From Nannocystis sp. RBIL2 (GTDB lineage Bacteria > Myxococcota_A > Polyangia > Nannocystales > Nannocystaceae), in contig NZ_JAPNJW010000002.1 in NCBI RefSeq assembly GCF_026626745.1, forward strand, positions 1,946,151-2,010,150: a DNA stretch of 64,000 nt, given 5' to 3'. Positions 1 to 7,628 of the stretch are shown here, in pieces. The position numbers and the translations under genes were made by a program. A model generated the notes under the pieces. That model saw only the letters and a program-made list of their open reading frames with translations. It was not told the DNA's origin and did no database searches. Each line of letters starts with the position of its first letter. The stretch's first letter is position 1.

Positions 1-1
1 C

Positions 2-781
2 ATGGTCGCGGTGCGCCCGACCTTCCACAGCCCGGCGATCTTCGCCAAGCAGGCCGCCAACCTCGACCGGATCAGCGGCGGCCGGCTCGCGCTCAACGTC
101 GTCTCTTCGTGGTGGTCCGACGAGGCCCGCCGCTACGGCGTCCGCTTCGAGCGCCACGACGACCGCTACGCCCGCACCGACGAGTGGCTGCAGGTCGTCA
201 CCGGCGCCTGGAGCGAGCCCGAGTTCTCGTTCCGCGGCCAGTACTACGAGGTCGAGGCGTGCGTGCTCGAGCCCAAGCCGGCGCGACGGCCCGTGATCTA
301 TGCGGGCGGCGAGTCCGAGGCCGCGAAGTCGCTGATCGCCCGCGCCTGCGACGCCTACGTCATGCACGGCGACCCGCCCGAGCGCGTGGCCCCCAAGATC
401 GCCGACATGCGCCGCCGCCGGGACGCCCTCGGCCTGCCGCCGATGCAGCACGGCATGGCCGCCTACGTCATCGTCCGCGCCAGCGAGGCCGAGGCCGAGC
501 GCGAGCGGGCGCGGATCACCGACGTCTCCGAGGGCTCGCCCGGCTACGCCAACTACCGCGACTTTCTACAAAACACCCAGCTCGAGCAGCAGGTCAGCCG
601 CGAGGACTACTCGGTCTCGAACCGGGGCCTGCGCGCCGGCCTGGTCGGCACGCCGGAGCAAGTCGCCGACCAGATCCGCCGCTTCGAAGCCGCCGGCGTC
701 GACCTCCTGCTCCTGCAGTGCAGCCCGCAGCTCGAGGAGATGGAGCGCTTCGCCGCCGAGGTGATGCCGCTGCTGCGCTGA
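2..781 (+). CDS. LLM-class flavin-dependent monooxygenase, 5' truncated
   Basis: This is the C-terminal part of a luciferase-like FMN-dependent monooxygenase of the alkanesulfonate/dimethylsulfone monooxygenase (SsuD/SfnG) type. These enzymes use reduced flavin and O2 to split C-S bonds and help assimilate organic sulfur. The visible 259 residues hold the TIM-barrel signature around FAKQAANLDRISGGRLALNV, a WW(S)DEARRYG stretch, PVIYAGGESEAA, and a C-terminal VGTPEQVADQIRRFEAAGVD helix, all typical of the family. The first visible ATG is probably internal, because the family normally starts about 90 residues earlier; the gene therefore begins outside the window. The substrate cannot be assigned. 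It ends in TGA 13 bases before a hairpin-repeat cluster. Confidence 0.85.
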   Translation: MVAVRPTFHSPAIFAKQAANLDRISGGRLALNVVSSWWSDEARRYGVRFERHDDRYARTDEWLQVVTGAWSEPEFSFRGQYYEVEACVLEPKPARRPVIYAGGESEAAKSLIARACDAYVMHGDPPERVAPKIADMRRRRDALGLPPMQHGMAAYVIVRASEAEAERERARITDVSEGSPGYANYRDFLQNTQLEQQVSREDYSVSNRGLRAGLVGTPEQVADQIRRFEAAGVDLLLLQCSPQLEEMERFAAEVMPLLR

Positions 782-1244
782 GATCTTTTTCCCGACATGT
801 CCTATGCGACATGTCCTATCCGACGTTACCTAAACGACATACCCCGAGTGACATGTCGGAACCATTCGACGGATCGCCGCCCCGGCCTCGCTGACCAGCG
901 CACGCGCCCTGCGCCGCGAACAGGTCACCGCGCTGGACCCGAGGACAGCTCTCCGCCTCGCGGCGGACCGCGCATGGCGGTCAGCGCATCGAGCTCGGCT
1001 GACCGCGCCGGACACGAGCGGTCGCCAGGACAGCTCGCGGACCGACGAAAGACAGCGACTCGCAGTCGACGATGAGCGCGCCGCGCCCGGCTGTCCGCAT
1101 GGGCCAGGGCTCGAACCGAGCCGTCCGCTCTCATGCAGTTCCTGCCCGCTCTGCTGTCAGCCTCGTCTGCCCCCAACCGGCCTTGGCGCGCCCGCTCACA
1201 TCGACGTCCTGCAAAACATCCCCGCCGCCGCGCGACCTCTCGGT
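782..1244. other. Gene-free stretch between monooxygenase and lipoprotein
   Basis: I see no convincing gene here. The first 80 bases carry ACATGTCC repeats (794-859). The rest is very GC-rich and contains loosely repeated GGACAGCTC (about 951 and 1028) and GGTCAGCGC/GCTGACCGC words. These resemble degenerate copies of the GGACA-type repeats found elsewhere in the window, so it may be decayed repeat DNA plus the promoter of the next gene. Confidence 0.5.
794..859. repeat. ACATGTCC palindromic repeat cluster, 3' of the monooxygenase
   Basis: GACATGTCC occurs at 794-802 and 808-816 as a direct repeat with a 14-base period (unit GACATGTCCTATGC), followed by GACGTT, a degenerate GACAT, and GACATGTCGG at 850-859. 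The 14-mer ACATGTCCTATGCG at 795-808 recurs exactly inside btuB at 61425-61438. It lies 13 bases after the monooxygenase stop codon. Whether it terminates transcription is unknown; no T-run follows. Confidence 0.75.
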
Positions 1245-2900
1245 GTGAGACTCCGGCTCCTCCTCGCCCTCGCCTTCGTCCCCTCCTGCATCGACTTCGT
1301 CCTCGACGCCGACCTCGACGGTCCGCGCGTCCTCGCCAGCGACTTGCCCGGTCCGCGCGCAGTCGAGGTCCCCGTCGCGGGTCCGTGGCGGCTCGAGTTC
1401 AGCGAGCCGCTCGACCCTCGCCGCCTGCGCGTCGCCCTGCTCGCCTGGGAGACCGTCGGCGCCTGCGAGCTCACCCCCGAGTGCGACGAGGGCAGCTGCG
1501 AGCGCGGGCGCTGCCAGGTCGACCCGATCGCCGACGCCGACCTGCGCGCCCTGGAGCGCGGCGACCCGCTCGACGGCGCCATCCCGCTCGCCCTCACCCT
1601 CGAGGACCTGCCCAAAAGACCAGGCACTCGCCTGCACATCACCCCGGAGCGCCCGCTCGCAGCGCACGCCCGCCACAGCCTCCTCGTGTTCGCCCGCGAC
1701 CGCCGCGGCGCGCCGCTGGTCGACGACGACGGCGAGGCAGTCGTGTGGCGGCGCGACCTCGTCACGGCCGGCCCCGCCAGCTCGGGCCCGGCGCCGCGGC
1801 TCGTCTCGCCGCCGCCCGGGGCCGACCTCGTGCCCACCGATCTCGCCCGCATCGACACCGCCTTCGCTCGCCCGGTCGCCCCCGTCCCCGGCGACACCTT
1901 GCAGCTGCGCGCCGCCGATCATCAGCGCGAGCTCGTCGATCCCGTCGCCTGTCCCGGCTGGGTGCCCGGCCTCTGCCTGTCCTGGAGGACAGCCGAGCTG
2001 CTCGCCCCCGGCGCGGTCTACGAGCTCGCCGGCGGCAGCCTGCGCGACCGCGCCGGCCGTCCGCTGGTCCCCGCGCGCGAGTTCGCCGCCTTCCGCACCG
2101 GCCCCGGCCCCGACCTCAGCCCGCCCGATCTCGGCGGCCTCGTGTTCGCCCAGCTCGGCCGCTGCCTGCACGCGCGCCTGCACGCCCGCGAGCCGCTGCG
2201 CCTGCGCCTCACCGCCGGCCCGGCCGCGCGCGAGCTGGTGGCCCCGCCCGGCCCCGTCGACCTCGCAGTCCGCCTGGACGCCCCCGCCGGCGCCCGCGTC
2301 ACCGCCACCCTCCAGGCCTGGGACCTCGCCGGCCGCGCCGCCGAGCGCAGCGCCGAGCATGTCCTCGGGGACAGCTTCGATCGCGCCGCCCCGCCGCTGG
2401 CGCTCGCCGAGGTGCTCGCCAACCCGCGCGGCCGCGAGCCCGCGCAGGAGTTCGTCGAGCTGGCCGATCTCCGCGCCGCCGGCGACCCGCTCCTCGTCAG
2501 TGGCCTACGCCTCGTCGACGGCCCCGCGGGCGCCCTCGACCTCGGCGGCGGCGATCCGCTGCCGCAGTTCACCTCCGCGCCCGGCCAGCGCCACGTGGTC
2601 GTCCCCGCCGCCTACGACCCGGCCCAGGGCGACGATCCGGGCCCGCCGCCGGGCGCCTCTTTGATCCGCGTCGACGCCTCGCTGGCGGCCGGCGGGCTCA
2701 AAAACAGCCCCGGCGAGGCGCTCCTCCTGGTCTTCGAGGCAGGTGCGAAAGGACCTGTCGTATTGGACAGTTACGGCGGCTGGCACGACCCGGGCGATCT
2801 CCCGGGGCGCTCGCTCGCCCGCGACCCGGGCGGCTGCGACACCCCCGCCGCCTGGGCCCCGCACCCGAGCGGCCGCGCGAACCCGGGCACAGGCCCGTGA
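1245..2900 (+). CDS. Lamin-tail-domain lipoprotein of unknown function
   Basis: This is a predicted exported protein of 551 residues. It starts with GTG and a short basic, hydrophobic leader (MRLRLLLALAFVPSC) ending in a cysteine that could be lipidated, although the lipobox is weak. A Cys-rich patch near residues 69-85 (CELTPECDEGSCERGRC) could form disulfides. The middle contains Ig-like or bacterial 'SbsA-like' beta-rich segments. Residues about 385-545 read as a lamin-tail domain (LALAEVLANP...EFVELAD, then DSYGGWHD near the end), a fold common in myxobacterial surface proteins. The exact role is unknown. RecD2 starts 42 bases downstream and is functionally unrelated. Confidence 0.7.
   Translation: MRLRLLLALAFVPSCIDFVLDADLDGPRVLASDLPGPRAVEVPVAGPWRLEFSEPLDPRRLRVALLAWETVGACELTPECDEGSCERGRCQVDPIADADLRALERGDPLDGAIPLALTLEDLPKRPGTRLHITPERPLAAHARHSLLVFARDRRGAPLVDDDGEAVVWRRDLVTAGPASSGPAPRLVSPPPGADLVPTDLARIDTAFARPVAPVPGDTLQLRAADHQRELVDPVACPGWVPGLCLSWRTAELLAPGAVYELAGGSLRDRAGRPLVPAREFAAFRTGPGPDLSPPDLGGLVFAQLGRCLHARLHAREPLRLRLTAGPAARELVAPPGPVDLAVRLDAPAGARVTATLQAWDLAGRAAERSAEHVLGDSFDRAAPPLALAEVLANPRGREPAQEFVELADLRAAGDPLLVSGLRLVDGPAGALDLGGGDPLPQFTSAPGQRHVVVPAAYDPAQGDDPGPPPGASLIRVDASLAAGGLKNSPGEALLLVFEAGAKGPVVLDSYGGWHDPGDLPGRSLARDPGGCDTPAAWAPHPSGRANPGTGP
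1977..1992. repeat. Intragenic CTGTCC-TGGA-GGACAG hairpin
   Basis: A perfect 6-bp stem with a 4-nt loop lies inside the lamin-tail lipoprotein gene and keeps the reading frame. It is a variant of the window-wide GGACA/TGTCC hairpin family. A second, looser pair (CAGGT...ACCTGTC...GACAG, 2740-2770) is near the end of the same gene. Confidence 0.5.
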
Positions 2901-2942
2901 ACGTTGCCGATCGGCGCGCGATGGGCGATGCTCCGCCGCCGC

Positions 2943-5195
2943 ATGGCGACCCCCGAGACCCCCGAGAACGAAGCCGCCGGCGAGCGGATCGAGGGGGCCG
3001 TGCTGCGCGTCGTCCACCACAACCCGCAGACCCGCTACACGGTGCTGCGGGTGGTGCGGCCCGGCGAGGTCGCGCCGCAGACGTGGGTCGGCCGCTCGAC
3101 CGGCATCGAGGAGGGCATGCAGGTCACTGCCGCGGGCGAGTGGACGCACCACCCGAACTACGGCAAGCAGTTCAACTTCGCCAGGATCGCCGCCAAGGCC
3201 CCGACCACCCTGCCCGGCATCCAGCGCCGGCTCGAGCGCTACCCCGGCCTCGGCGCCGAGAAGGCTGAGCGGATCGTCCAGCGCTTCGGCCTCGACACCC
3301 TGGGGATCCTCGACAAGTCGCCGCGCCGCCTGCTCGAGGTCGAGGGCATCGGCCCCAAGACGCTCGAGCGGATCCTGGCCCACCACACCGCGCGCGGCGG
3401 CCCGACCGCGGAGATCGAGAATCAACTGCTCGAGCTCGATCTGCCGACCCACTTCGCCGACGCGATCAGCCAGCGCTTCGGCGAGACCGCCCTCACCATC
3501 CTGCGCCAGCACCCCTACCGCCTGGCCCGCGAGGTGCGCGGGATCGGCTTCATCACCGCCGACAAGATCGCCCGCGCCCTCGGCGTCGACCTCGAGAGCG
3601 ACGAGCGCATCGAGGCCGGCCTGTTCCACACCCTCGAGCAGTCGGAGCAGAACGGCCACTGCGCCCTGCCGATGCCGATCCTCGTGCAGAACGCCGAGCG
3701 CCTGCTCGAGCTGCCGCCGGCCCGCATCGAGGCCGAGGCGATGAAGCTCGTCCACTCCGGCGCGCTCGTGCTCGACCGGCGCGAGGGCGACGAGGGCGAG
3801 CCGCTGCCGCCGCTGTGCTACCCGCCGCGCTTCTACGACGCCGAGCGCAACGTCGCCGAGATCCTCACCGACATCGCCCTCGGCGCCGGCAAGGGCCGCG
3901 GCCGCTGGACCGAGGTCGCACCGCCGCCGGGTCTGTCGGCCGGCCAGCTCGCCGCGATCGCGGCCATCCGCGACGCCGGCCTCGTCATCCTGACCGGAGG
4001 GCCAGGTACGGGCAAGAGCACCGTCACCCGCGCCATCATCGACACCGCGCTCGCCAACGAGTCGCCGGTGCTGCTGGCTGCGCCGACCGGCCGGGCCGCC
4101 AAGCGGCTCGCCGAGGCCACCGGCCAGCGCGCCACCACCATCCACCGCCTGCTCGAGATCGAGGGCGGCACCGGCGAGTTCTTCCACAACGCTCAGAACC
4201 CGCTGCCCGAGGGCCTGGTCGTGATCGACGAGGCCTCGATGCTCGACCTCCCGCTGGCCGAGGCGCTGCTCCTGGCGCTCACGCCCCAGCACCGCCTCTT
4301 GCTGGTCGGCGACGCCGATCAGCTGCCCTCGGTCGGCCCCGGCAACGTCCTGCGCGACGTCCTCGCCGCGGCCGACCGCCCCGACTCGCCGATCCCGGTG
4401 GTGCGCCTGACCCAGATCTTCCGCCAGGCCGAGGGCTCGTCGATCGTCACCTCGGCGCACGCGATCTTGCGCGGCAAGGTCCCCGACTCCGACCGCAGCG
4501 AGGGCGGCCAGTTCTACGTCGTCCAGGCCCGCGACAGCGAGCGCGCCCACGAGCTGGTGCTCAAGGCCATCACCGAGCGGATCCCCAAGGCCTACGGCCT
4601 CGACCCGCGCACCGAGGTCCAGGTGCTGTGCCCGATGCACAAGGGCAAGGCCGGCACCGAGGCCCTCAACGCCGCGCTCCAGGCCCATCACACCGCCGGC
4701 GCGCCCGAGCTGGTGCTGCCCGGCCGCCAGCCGCGGATCTTCCGCGTCGGCGACCGCGTGATGCAGACCAAGAACGACCACGAGCGCGGCGTCTTCAACG
4801 GCGACATCGGCCTCGTCACCGCCGTCGACCCCGACCGCCAGATCCTCACCGTCGAGATCGACGGCGACCCGGTCTCTTACGACAGCAAGCAGCTCAACGC
4901 GCTGCAGCTCGCCTACGCCGTCTCGATCCACAAGAGCCAGGGCAGCGAGTTCCCCGCCGTGGTCGTGCCGCTGCTCGGCGAGCACCACGTCATGCTGCGC
5001 CGCAACCTCCTCTACACCGCCGTCACCCGCGCCCGCCGCCTGTGCGTCCTGGTCGCCGACCCACGCGCCCTGACGCAGGCCGTCCACCGCAGCGACGCCG
5101 CCCGCCGCTTCACCGGCCTGCGCGAGCGCCTGCTCGCCGCCCTGCGCGAGCGCCTCGGCGAGCGCCGGACCGTGCGCCACATCGACAGCGCCTGA
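2943..5195 (+). CDS. recD2: RecD2-type ATP-dependent 5'-3' DNA helicase
   Basis: This is a superfamily 1B helicase of the RecD2 subfamily, which acts in DNA repair without RecBC. Residues about 10-90 form the OB-like N-terminal domain (RIEGAVLRVV). Tandem helix-hairpin-helix motifs follow (PGLGAEKAERI, VEGIGPKTLERI, VRGIGFITADKI), as in all RecD2 proteins. Motor motifs are intact: Walker A GGPGTGKST near residue 351, Walker B VIDEAS near 426, motif III GDADQLPSVGPG, the SH3-like IHKSQGSEFPAVV segment, and motif VI LLYTAVTRARR near 689. The 750-residue length is normal. I chose ATG 2943 because it directly precedes the OB domain; TTG 2904 and ATG 2928 are in-frame alternatives without a clear ribosome-binding site. 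Confidence 0.93.
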   Translation: MATPETPENEAAGERIEGAVLRVVHHNPQTRYTVLRVVRPGEVAPQTWVGRSTGIEEGMQVTAAGEWTHHPNYGKQFNFARIAAKAPTTLPGIQRRLERYPGLGAEKAERIVQRFGLDTLGILDKSPRRLLEVEGIGPKTLERILAHHTARGGPTAEIENQLLELDLPTHFADAISQRFGETALTILRQHPYRLAREVRGIGFITADKIARALGVDLESDERIEAGLFHTLEQSEQNGHCALPMPILVQNAERLLELPPARIEAEAMKLVHSGALVLDRREGDEGEPLPPLCYPPRFYDAERNVAEILTDIALGAGKGRGRWTEVAPPPGLSAGQLAAIAAIRDAGLVILTGGPGTGKSTVTRAIIDTALANESPVLLAAPTGRAAKRLAEATGQRATTIHRLLEIEGGTGEFFHNAQNPLPEGLVVIDEASMLDLPLAEALLLALTPQHRLLLVGDADQLPSVGPGNVLRDVLAAADRPDSPIPVVRLTQIFRQAEGSSIVTSAHAILRGKVPDSDRSEGGQFYVVQARDSERAHELVLKAITERIPKAYGLDPRTEVQVLCPMHKGKAGTEALNAALQAHHTAGAPELVLPGRQPRIFRVGDRVMQTKNDHERGVFNGDIGLVTAVDPDRQILTVEIDGDPVSYDSKQLNALQLAYAVSIHKSQGSEFPAVVVPLLGEHHVMLRRNLLYTAVTRARRLCVLVADPRALTQAVHRSDAARRFTGLRERLLAALRERLGERRTVRHIDSA

Positions 5196-5215
5196 GCGAC
5201 CGGCGCTGGTCCTGG

Positions 5216-5280
5216 GGACATGTCCTCTTCGCCATGACCTCGAGCACATGGCTCTTTGAACATGTCTTACAGAGCATGCC
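5216..5280. repeat. ACATGTCC repeat cluster at recD2 3' end
   Basis: GGACATGTCC, a perfect 10-base palindrome, is at 5216-5225, 20 bases after the recD2 stop. It is followed by degenerate units CATGACC, GAGCACATGGCTC, AACATGTCTT and GAGCATGCC at 10-18 base intervals. These are the same words seen at other gene ends in the window. Confidence 0.7.
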
Positions 5281-5548
5281 GCGAACGATCTTCGCGGCGA
5301 GCCGACCCGTGCACTTGAGGCGTGGCCAGGGCCATGCGGGATCGGCGCCGGGCCCTGCGGCGCTCCGGGGGTGACCTGGCGGCTCGATCTCCGGCGCCTC
5401 CGCTGCCTCCCCGCTGACGGCGACGTCTCGCGGCGGAACTCACCGCGCTCGACGCAGCCGATCGCCGCGATCACCGCCGGCGGTCGAACAGGGTCCGAAC
5501 GCACGTTCCGAAGCGCCGCCGACGGGCCCGGGGTGCCGGCGCCGACGC

Positions 5549-5592
5549 GGCCCGGGAGACCCTCCTCCCGGGCCCTGCGGGGGTGCTTTTTT
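5549..5592 (+). terminator. Possible attenuator or terminator in the yebC leader
   Basis: A 10-bp stem GGCCCGGGAG/CTCCCGGGCC (5549-5558 with 5565-5574) overlaps a second possible stem CTCCCG/CGGGGG (5565-5570 with 5578-5583). The second stem is followed at once by TGC and six T residues (5587-5592), 34 bases before the yebC ATG. The two stems share CTCCCG and exclude each other, as in attenuators. It could also be a simple terminator or chance GC-rich pairing. Confidence 0.35.
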
Positions 5593-5626
5593 CCGCCAGG
5601 CGCGTGTGGTACTGACCTCGGTCAGC

Positions 5627-6373
5627 ATGTCCGGCCACAGCAAATGGTCCACGATTAAGCGCAAGAAGGGGGCGCTCGACGCCCAGCGTGGCAAGATCTT
5701 CACCAAGATCGCCCGCGAGATCATGGTCGCCGCGAAGGACGGCGGAGGCGACCCGGCCGGCAACCCGCGCCTGCGCACCGCGCTCCTCGCGGCCAGGGCC
5801 GCCAACATGCCGAAGGAGAACCAGGAGCGCGCGATCAAGAAGGGCACCGGCGAGCTCGCCGGCGTCACCTTCGAGAACGTGCTCTACGAGGGCCGCGGCC
5901 CCGGTGGTTCGTGCTTCATCGTCGAGGTGCTGACCGACAACAAGAACCGCACGGTCGCGGAGATCCGCACCGCCTTCGGCAAGTCGGGCGGCGAGATGGT
6001 GTCGAGCGGCGCGGTCGCGTGGATGTTCGATCACAGGGGCGTGCTCGAGGTCCCCAAGGCCAAGATCAGCGAAGAGGCGCTGATGGAGCGGGCGCTCGGC
6101 GCCGGCGGCGAGGACATCCAGGACTGGGGCGAGACGTGGGCCATCATGTCGTCGCCGGGCGACCTCGCCGGGCTGCAGACCGAGCTCGCCGACCTCGAGC
6201 CCAGCGGCGGCGTGCAGTGGATCGCCAAGCCCGAGAACGAGAAGGCGCTCGACGGCGACGTGGCGGTCTCGGTGGCCAAGTTGTGGGCCAAGCTCGACGA
6301 GCACGACGACGTCCAGAGCTGCTACACCAACGCCACCCTGCCCGACGAGGTCATGGAGGAGCACGGCCCGTAG
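5627..6373 (+). CDS. yebC: YebC/PmpR (TACO1) family protein
   Basis: This is a YebC family protein of 248 residues. Members have been described as DNA-binding regulators, and homologues (mitochondrial TACO1) act in translation. The start MSGHSKWSTIKRKKGALDAQ is the highly conserved family N-terminus, so ATG 5627 is secure, although the frame is open upstream. Other family blocks are TKIAREIMVAAKDGGGDPAGN, NMPKENQERAIKKGTGE and FGKSGGE. It heads the common yebC-ruvC-ruvA arrangement; ruvC begins 14 bases after its stop, which suggests co-transcription. A leader hairpin with a T-run lies upstream. Confidence 0.95.
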   Translation: MSGHSKWSTIKRKKGALDAQRGKIFTKIAREIMVAAKDGGGDPAGNPRLRTALLAARAANMPKENQERAIKKGTGELAGVTFENVLYEGRGPGGSCFIVEVLTDNKNRTVAEIRTAFGKSGGEMVSSGAVAWMFDHRGVLEVPKAKISEEALMERALGAGGEDIQDWGETWAIMSSPGDLAGLQTELADLEPSGGVQWIAKPENEKALDGDVAVSVAKLWAKLDEHDDVQSCYTNATLPDEVMEEHGP

Positions 6374-6387
6374 GCCGCGGACCCCCG

Positions 6388-6891
6388 TTGTCGACCGCCA
6401 CGCGGATCCTCGGCGTCGATCCCGGCACACGGATCGTCGGCTACGGCCTCCTCGATCACCGGCAGGGGGCCCGCCCCGCCTATGTCGAGTGCGGCGTCAT
6501 CCGCCTGCGCCAGGAAGACCCGATGGCCGTGCGCCTGTCCGTCCTCGCCCGCACGATCGCCGAGCTCATCGTCGAGTTCGGCCCGCGCGTCCTGTCCCTC
6601 GAGGCAGCCTTCCACGGCGTCAACCCCAGCTCCGCGCTCAAGCTCGGCCAGGCGCGCGGCGCAGTGATGGCCGTCGCCGCCGAGCGCGGCCTCGAGGTCG
6701 CCGAGTACCCGCCCGCCTACGTCAAGCGCGCCGTCGTCGGCCACGGCCGCGCCACCAAAGAGGACGTCATGGCCCGCGTGCAGCTGCTGTTCGGCCTGGC
6801 GCGCGCCCCCACGGCCGACGCAGCCGACGCCCTCGCCATCGCGCTGTGCCACGTGCACGCGCCCAAGCTGCCCCGGAGGACAGGTCCATGA
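6388..6891 (+). CDS. ruvC: Holliday junction resolvase RuvC
   Basis: RuvC cuts Holliday junctions symmetrically in concert with RuvAB. The 167-residue protein has the RNase H-like fold with catalytic acidic residues visible in ILGVDPGTRIVGYG (Asp), SLEAAFHGVNP (Glu) and the C-terminal ADAADALAIALCH pair. LKLGQARGAVMAVA is also diagnostic. I chose TTG 6388 because it lies 14 bases after yebC and directly precedes the first beta strand. The stop overlaps the ruvA start as ATGA, indicating translational coupling. The last residues (LPRRTGP) are encoded by GGAGGACAGGTCC, which may be a fragment of the window's hairpin repeat and also supplies the ruvA ribosome-binding site. Confidence 0.95.
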   Translation: MSTATRILGVDPGTRIVGYGLLDHRQGARPAYVECGVIRLRQEDPMAVRLSVLARTIAELIVEFGPRVLSLEAAFHGVNPSSALKLGQARGAVMAVAAERGLEVAEYPPAYVKRAVVGHGRATKEDVMARVQLLFGLARAPTADAADALAIALCHVHAPKLPRRTGP

Positions 6892-7517
6892 TCGGCTGGT
6901 TGTCGGGCATCGTCGTCTACCGCGACGCCAGGCAGGGCGTCGTCGTCCTCAACGTCGGCGGCGTCGGCTACGAGCTGCGCGTGTCGCTGCAGACCCTCGC
7001 CGCCGTCGGCGACCCCGACGAGCACTGCGCCCTGTGGGTCCACACCCACGCCCGCGAGGACGCTCTGCTGCTGTTCGGCTTCGCCACCCAGGCCGAGAAG
7101 CAGCTGTTCCTGCTGCTGACCGGCGTGCCCAAGGTCGGTCCCAAGCACGCGATGGCGGTCCTCGGCGGCTTCCCGCTGGCCGAGCTGGTCGACCACCTCA
7201 CGCAGGGCCGCGAGGTCATGCTGACGAAGATCCCCGGCATCGGCAAGAAGACCGCCGAGCAGATCCTGCTGTCGATCGCCGACAAGGTCGCCTCCTTCGC
7301 CACCGAGCTCGAGGGCAGCCCGCGCGGCCCCACCCCGGCCAAGGCCGAGCCCGAGCCGCCGGCGATCGTCGAGGAGGCCAAGCAGGTGCTGATCGACCTC
7401 GGCTGGCGCGTCAAGGAGGTCGAGGTCGCCCTGGCCAAGCTCACCGCCGGCGGCCCCGTCACCGCCTCCATCGACGACCTGGTGCGGCGGACGCTGGCCC
7501 AGCTGATGGAGCGCTGA
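6888..7517 (+). CDS. ruvA: Holliday junction branch migration subunit RuvA
   Basis: RuvA forms tetramers that bind Holliday junctions and load the RuvB motor. The 209-residue protein starts MIGWLSGIVVYR, contains the OB domain, two helix-hairpin-helix motifs (GVPKVGPKHAMAVL near residue 80, IPGIGKKTAEQILL near 114), an acidic-proline linker, and a C-terminal RuvB-binding domain (EAKQVLIDLGWRVKEVEVAL). It overlaps ruvC by 4 bases. ruvB does not follow; instead the strand changes after a hairpin-repeat cluster, so ruvB must be elsewhere in the genome. Confidence 0.96.
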   Translation: MIGWLSGIVVYRDARQGVVVLNVGGVGYELRVSLQTLAAVGDPDEHCALWVHTHAREDALLLFGFATQAEKQLFLLLTGVPKVGPKHAMAVLGGFPLAELVDHLTQGREVMLTKIPGIGKKTAEQILLSIADKVASFATELEGSPRGPTPAKAEPEPPAIVEEAKQVLIDLGWRVKEVEVALAKLTAGGPVTASIDDLVRRTLAQLMER

Positions 7518-7527
7518 GGCGCTTCGT

Positions 7528-7602
7528 ACATGTCCGTCGGGACATGTCCTGAGGCACCGGCCGCAAAGAGCATGTCGCAGAGGGCATGTCCTCTCGGACA
7601 CC
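7528..7602. repeat. Hairpin-repeat cluster at the convergent ruvA/protease junction
   Basis: A perfect 8-bp hairpin ACATGTCC-GTCG-GGACATGT (7528-7547) begins 11 bases after ruvA. It is followed by GAGCATGTC (7568-7576) and the near-palindrome GAGGGCATGTCCTC with GGACA. The cluster fills the gap between two genes that face each other, where a bidirectional terminator would be expected. No T-run is present. Confidence 0.75.
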
Positions 7603-7628
7603 TGCCCGCGACGACGTGAGAGCCCGGC

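Larger units (their letters stand above)
5196..5626. other. Gene-free stretch between recD2 and yebC
   Basis: It holds a repeat cluster directly after recD2 (5216-5280) and a possible leader hairpin with a T-run just before yebC (5549-5592). Between them the sequence is plain GC-rich DNA in which I see no gene. The yebC promoter should lie here, but I cannot pick a convincing -35/-10 pair. Confidence 0.5.

Noticed and set aside
1133..3268. A 711-residue Arg/Pro-rich frame overlapping the lipoprotein and recD2
   Set aside because: Arg/Pro-rich translation is the usual product of an out-of-frame reading of high-GC genes; no motif is present.
2505..5504. A 999-residue open frame on the - strand opposite recD2
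   Set aside because: It is a GC-rich antisense frame with low-complexity Ala/Gly/Arg composition; the + strand encodes a textbook RecD2 with all motifs.
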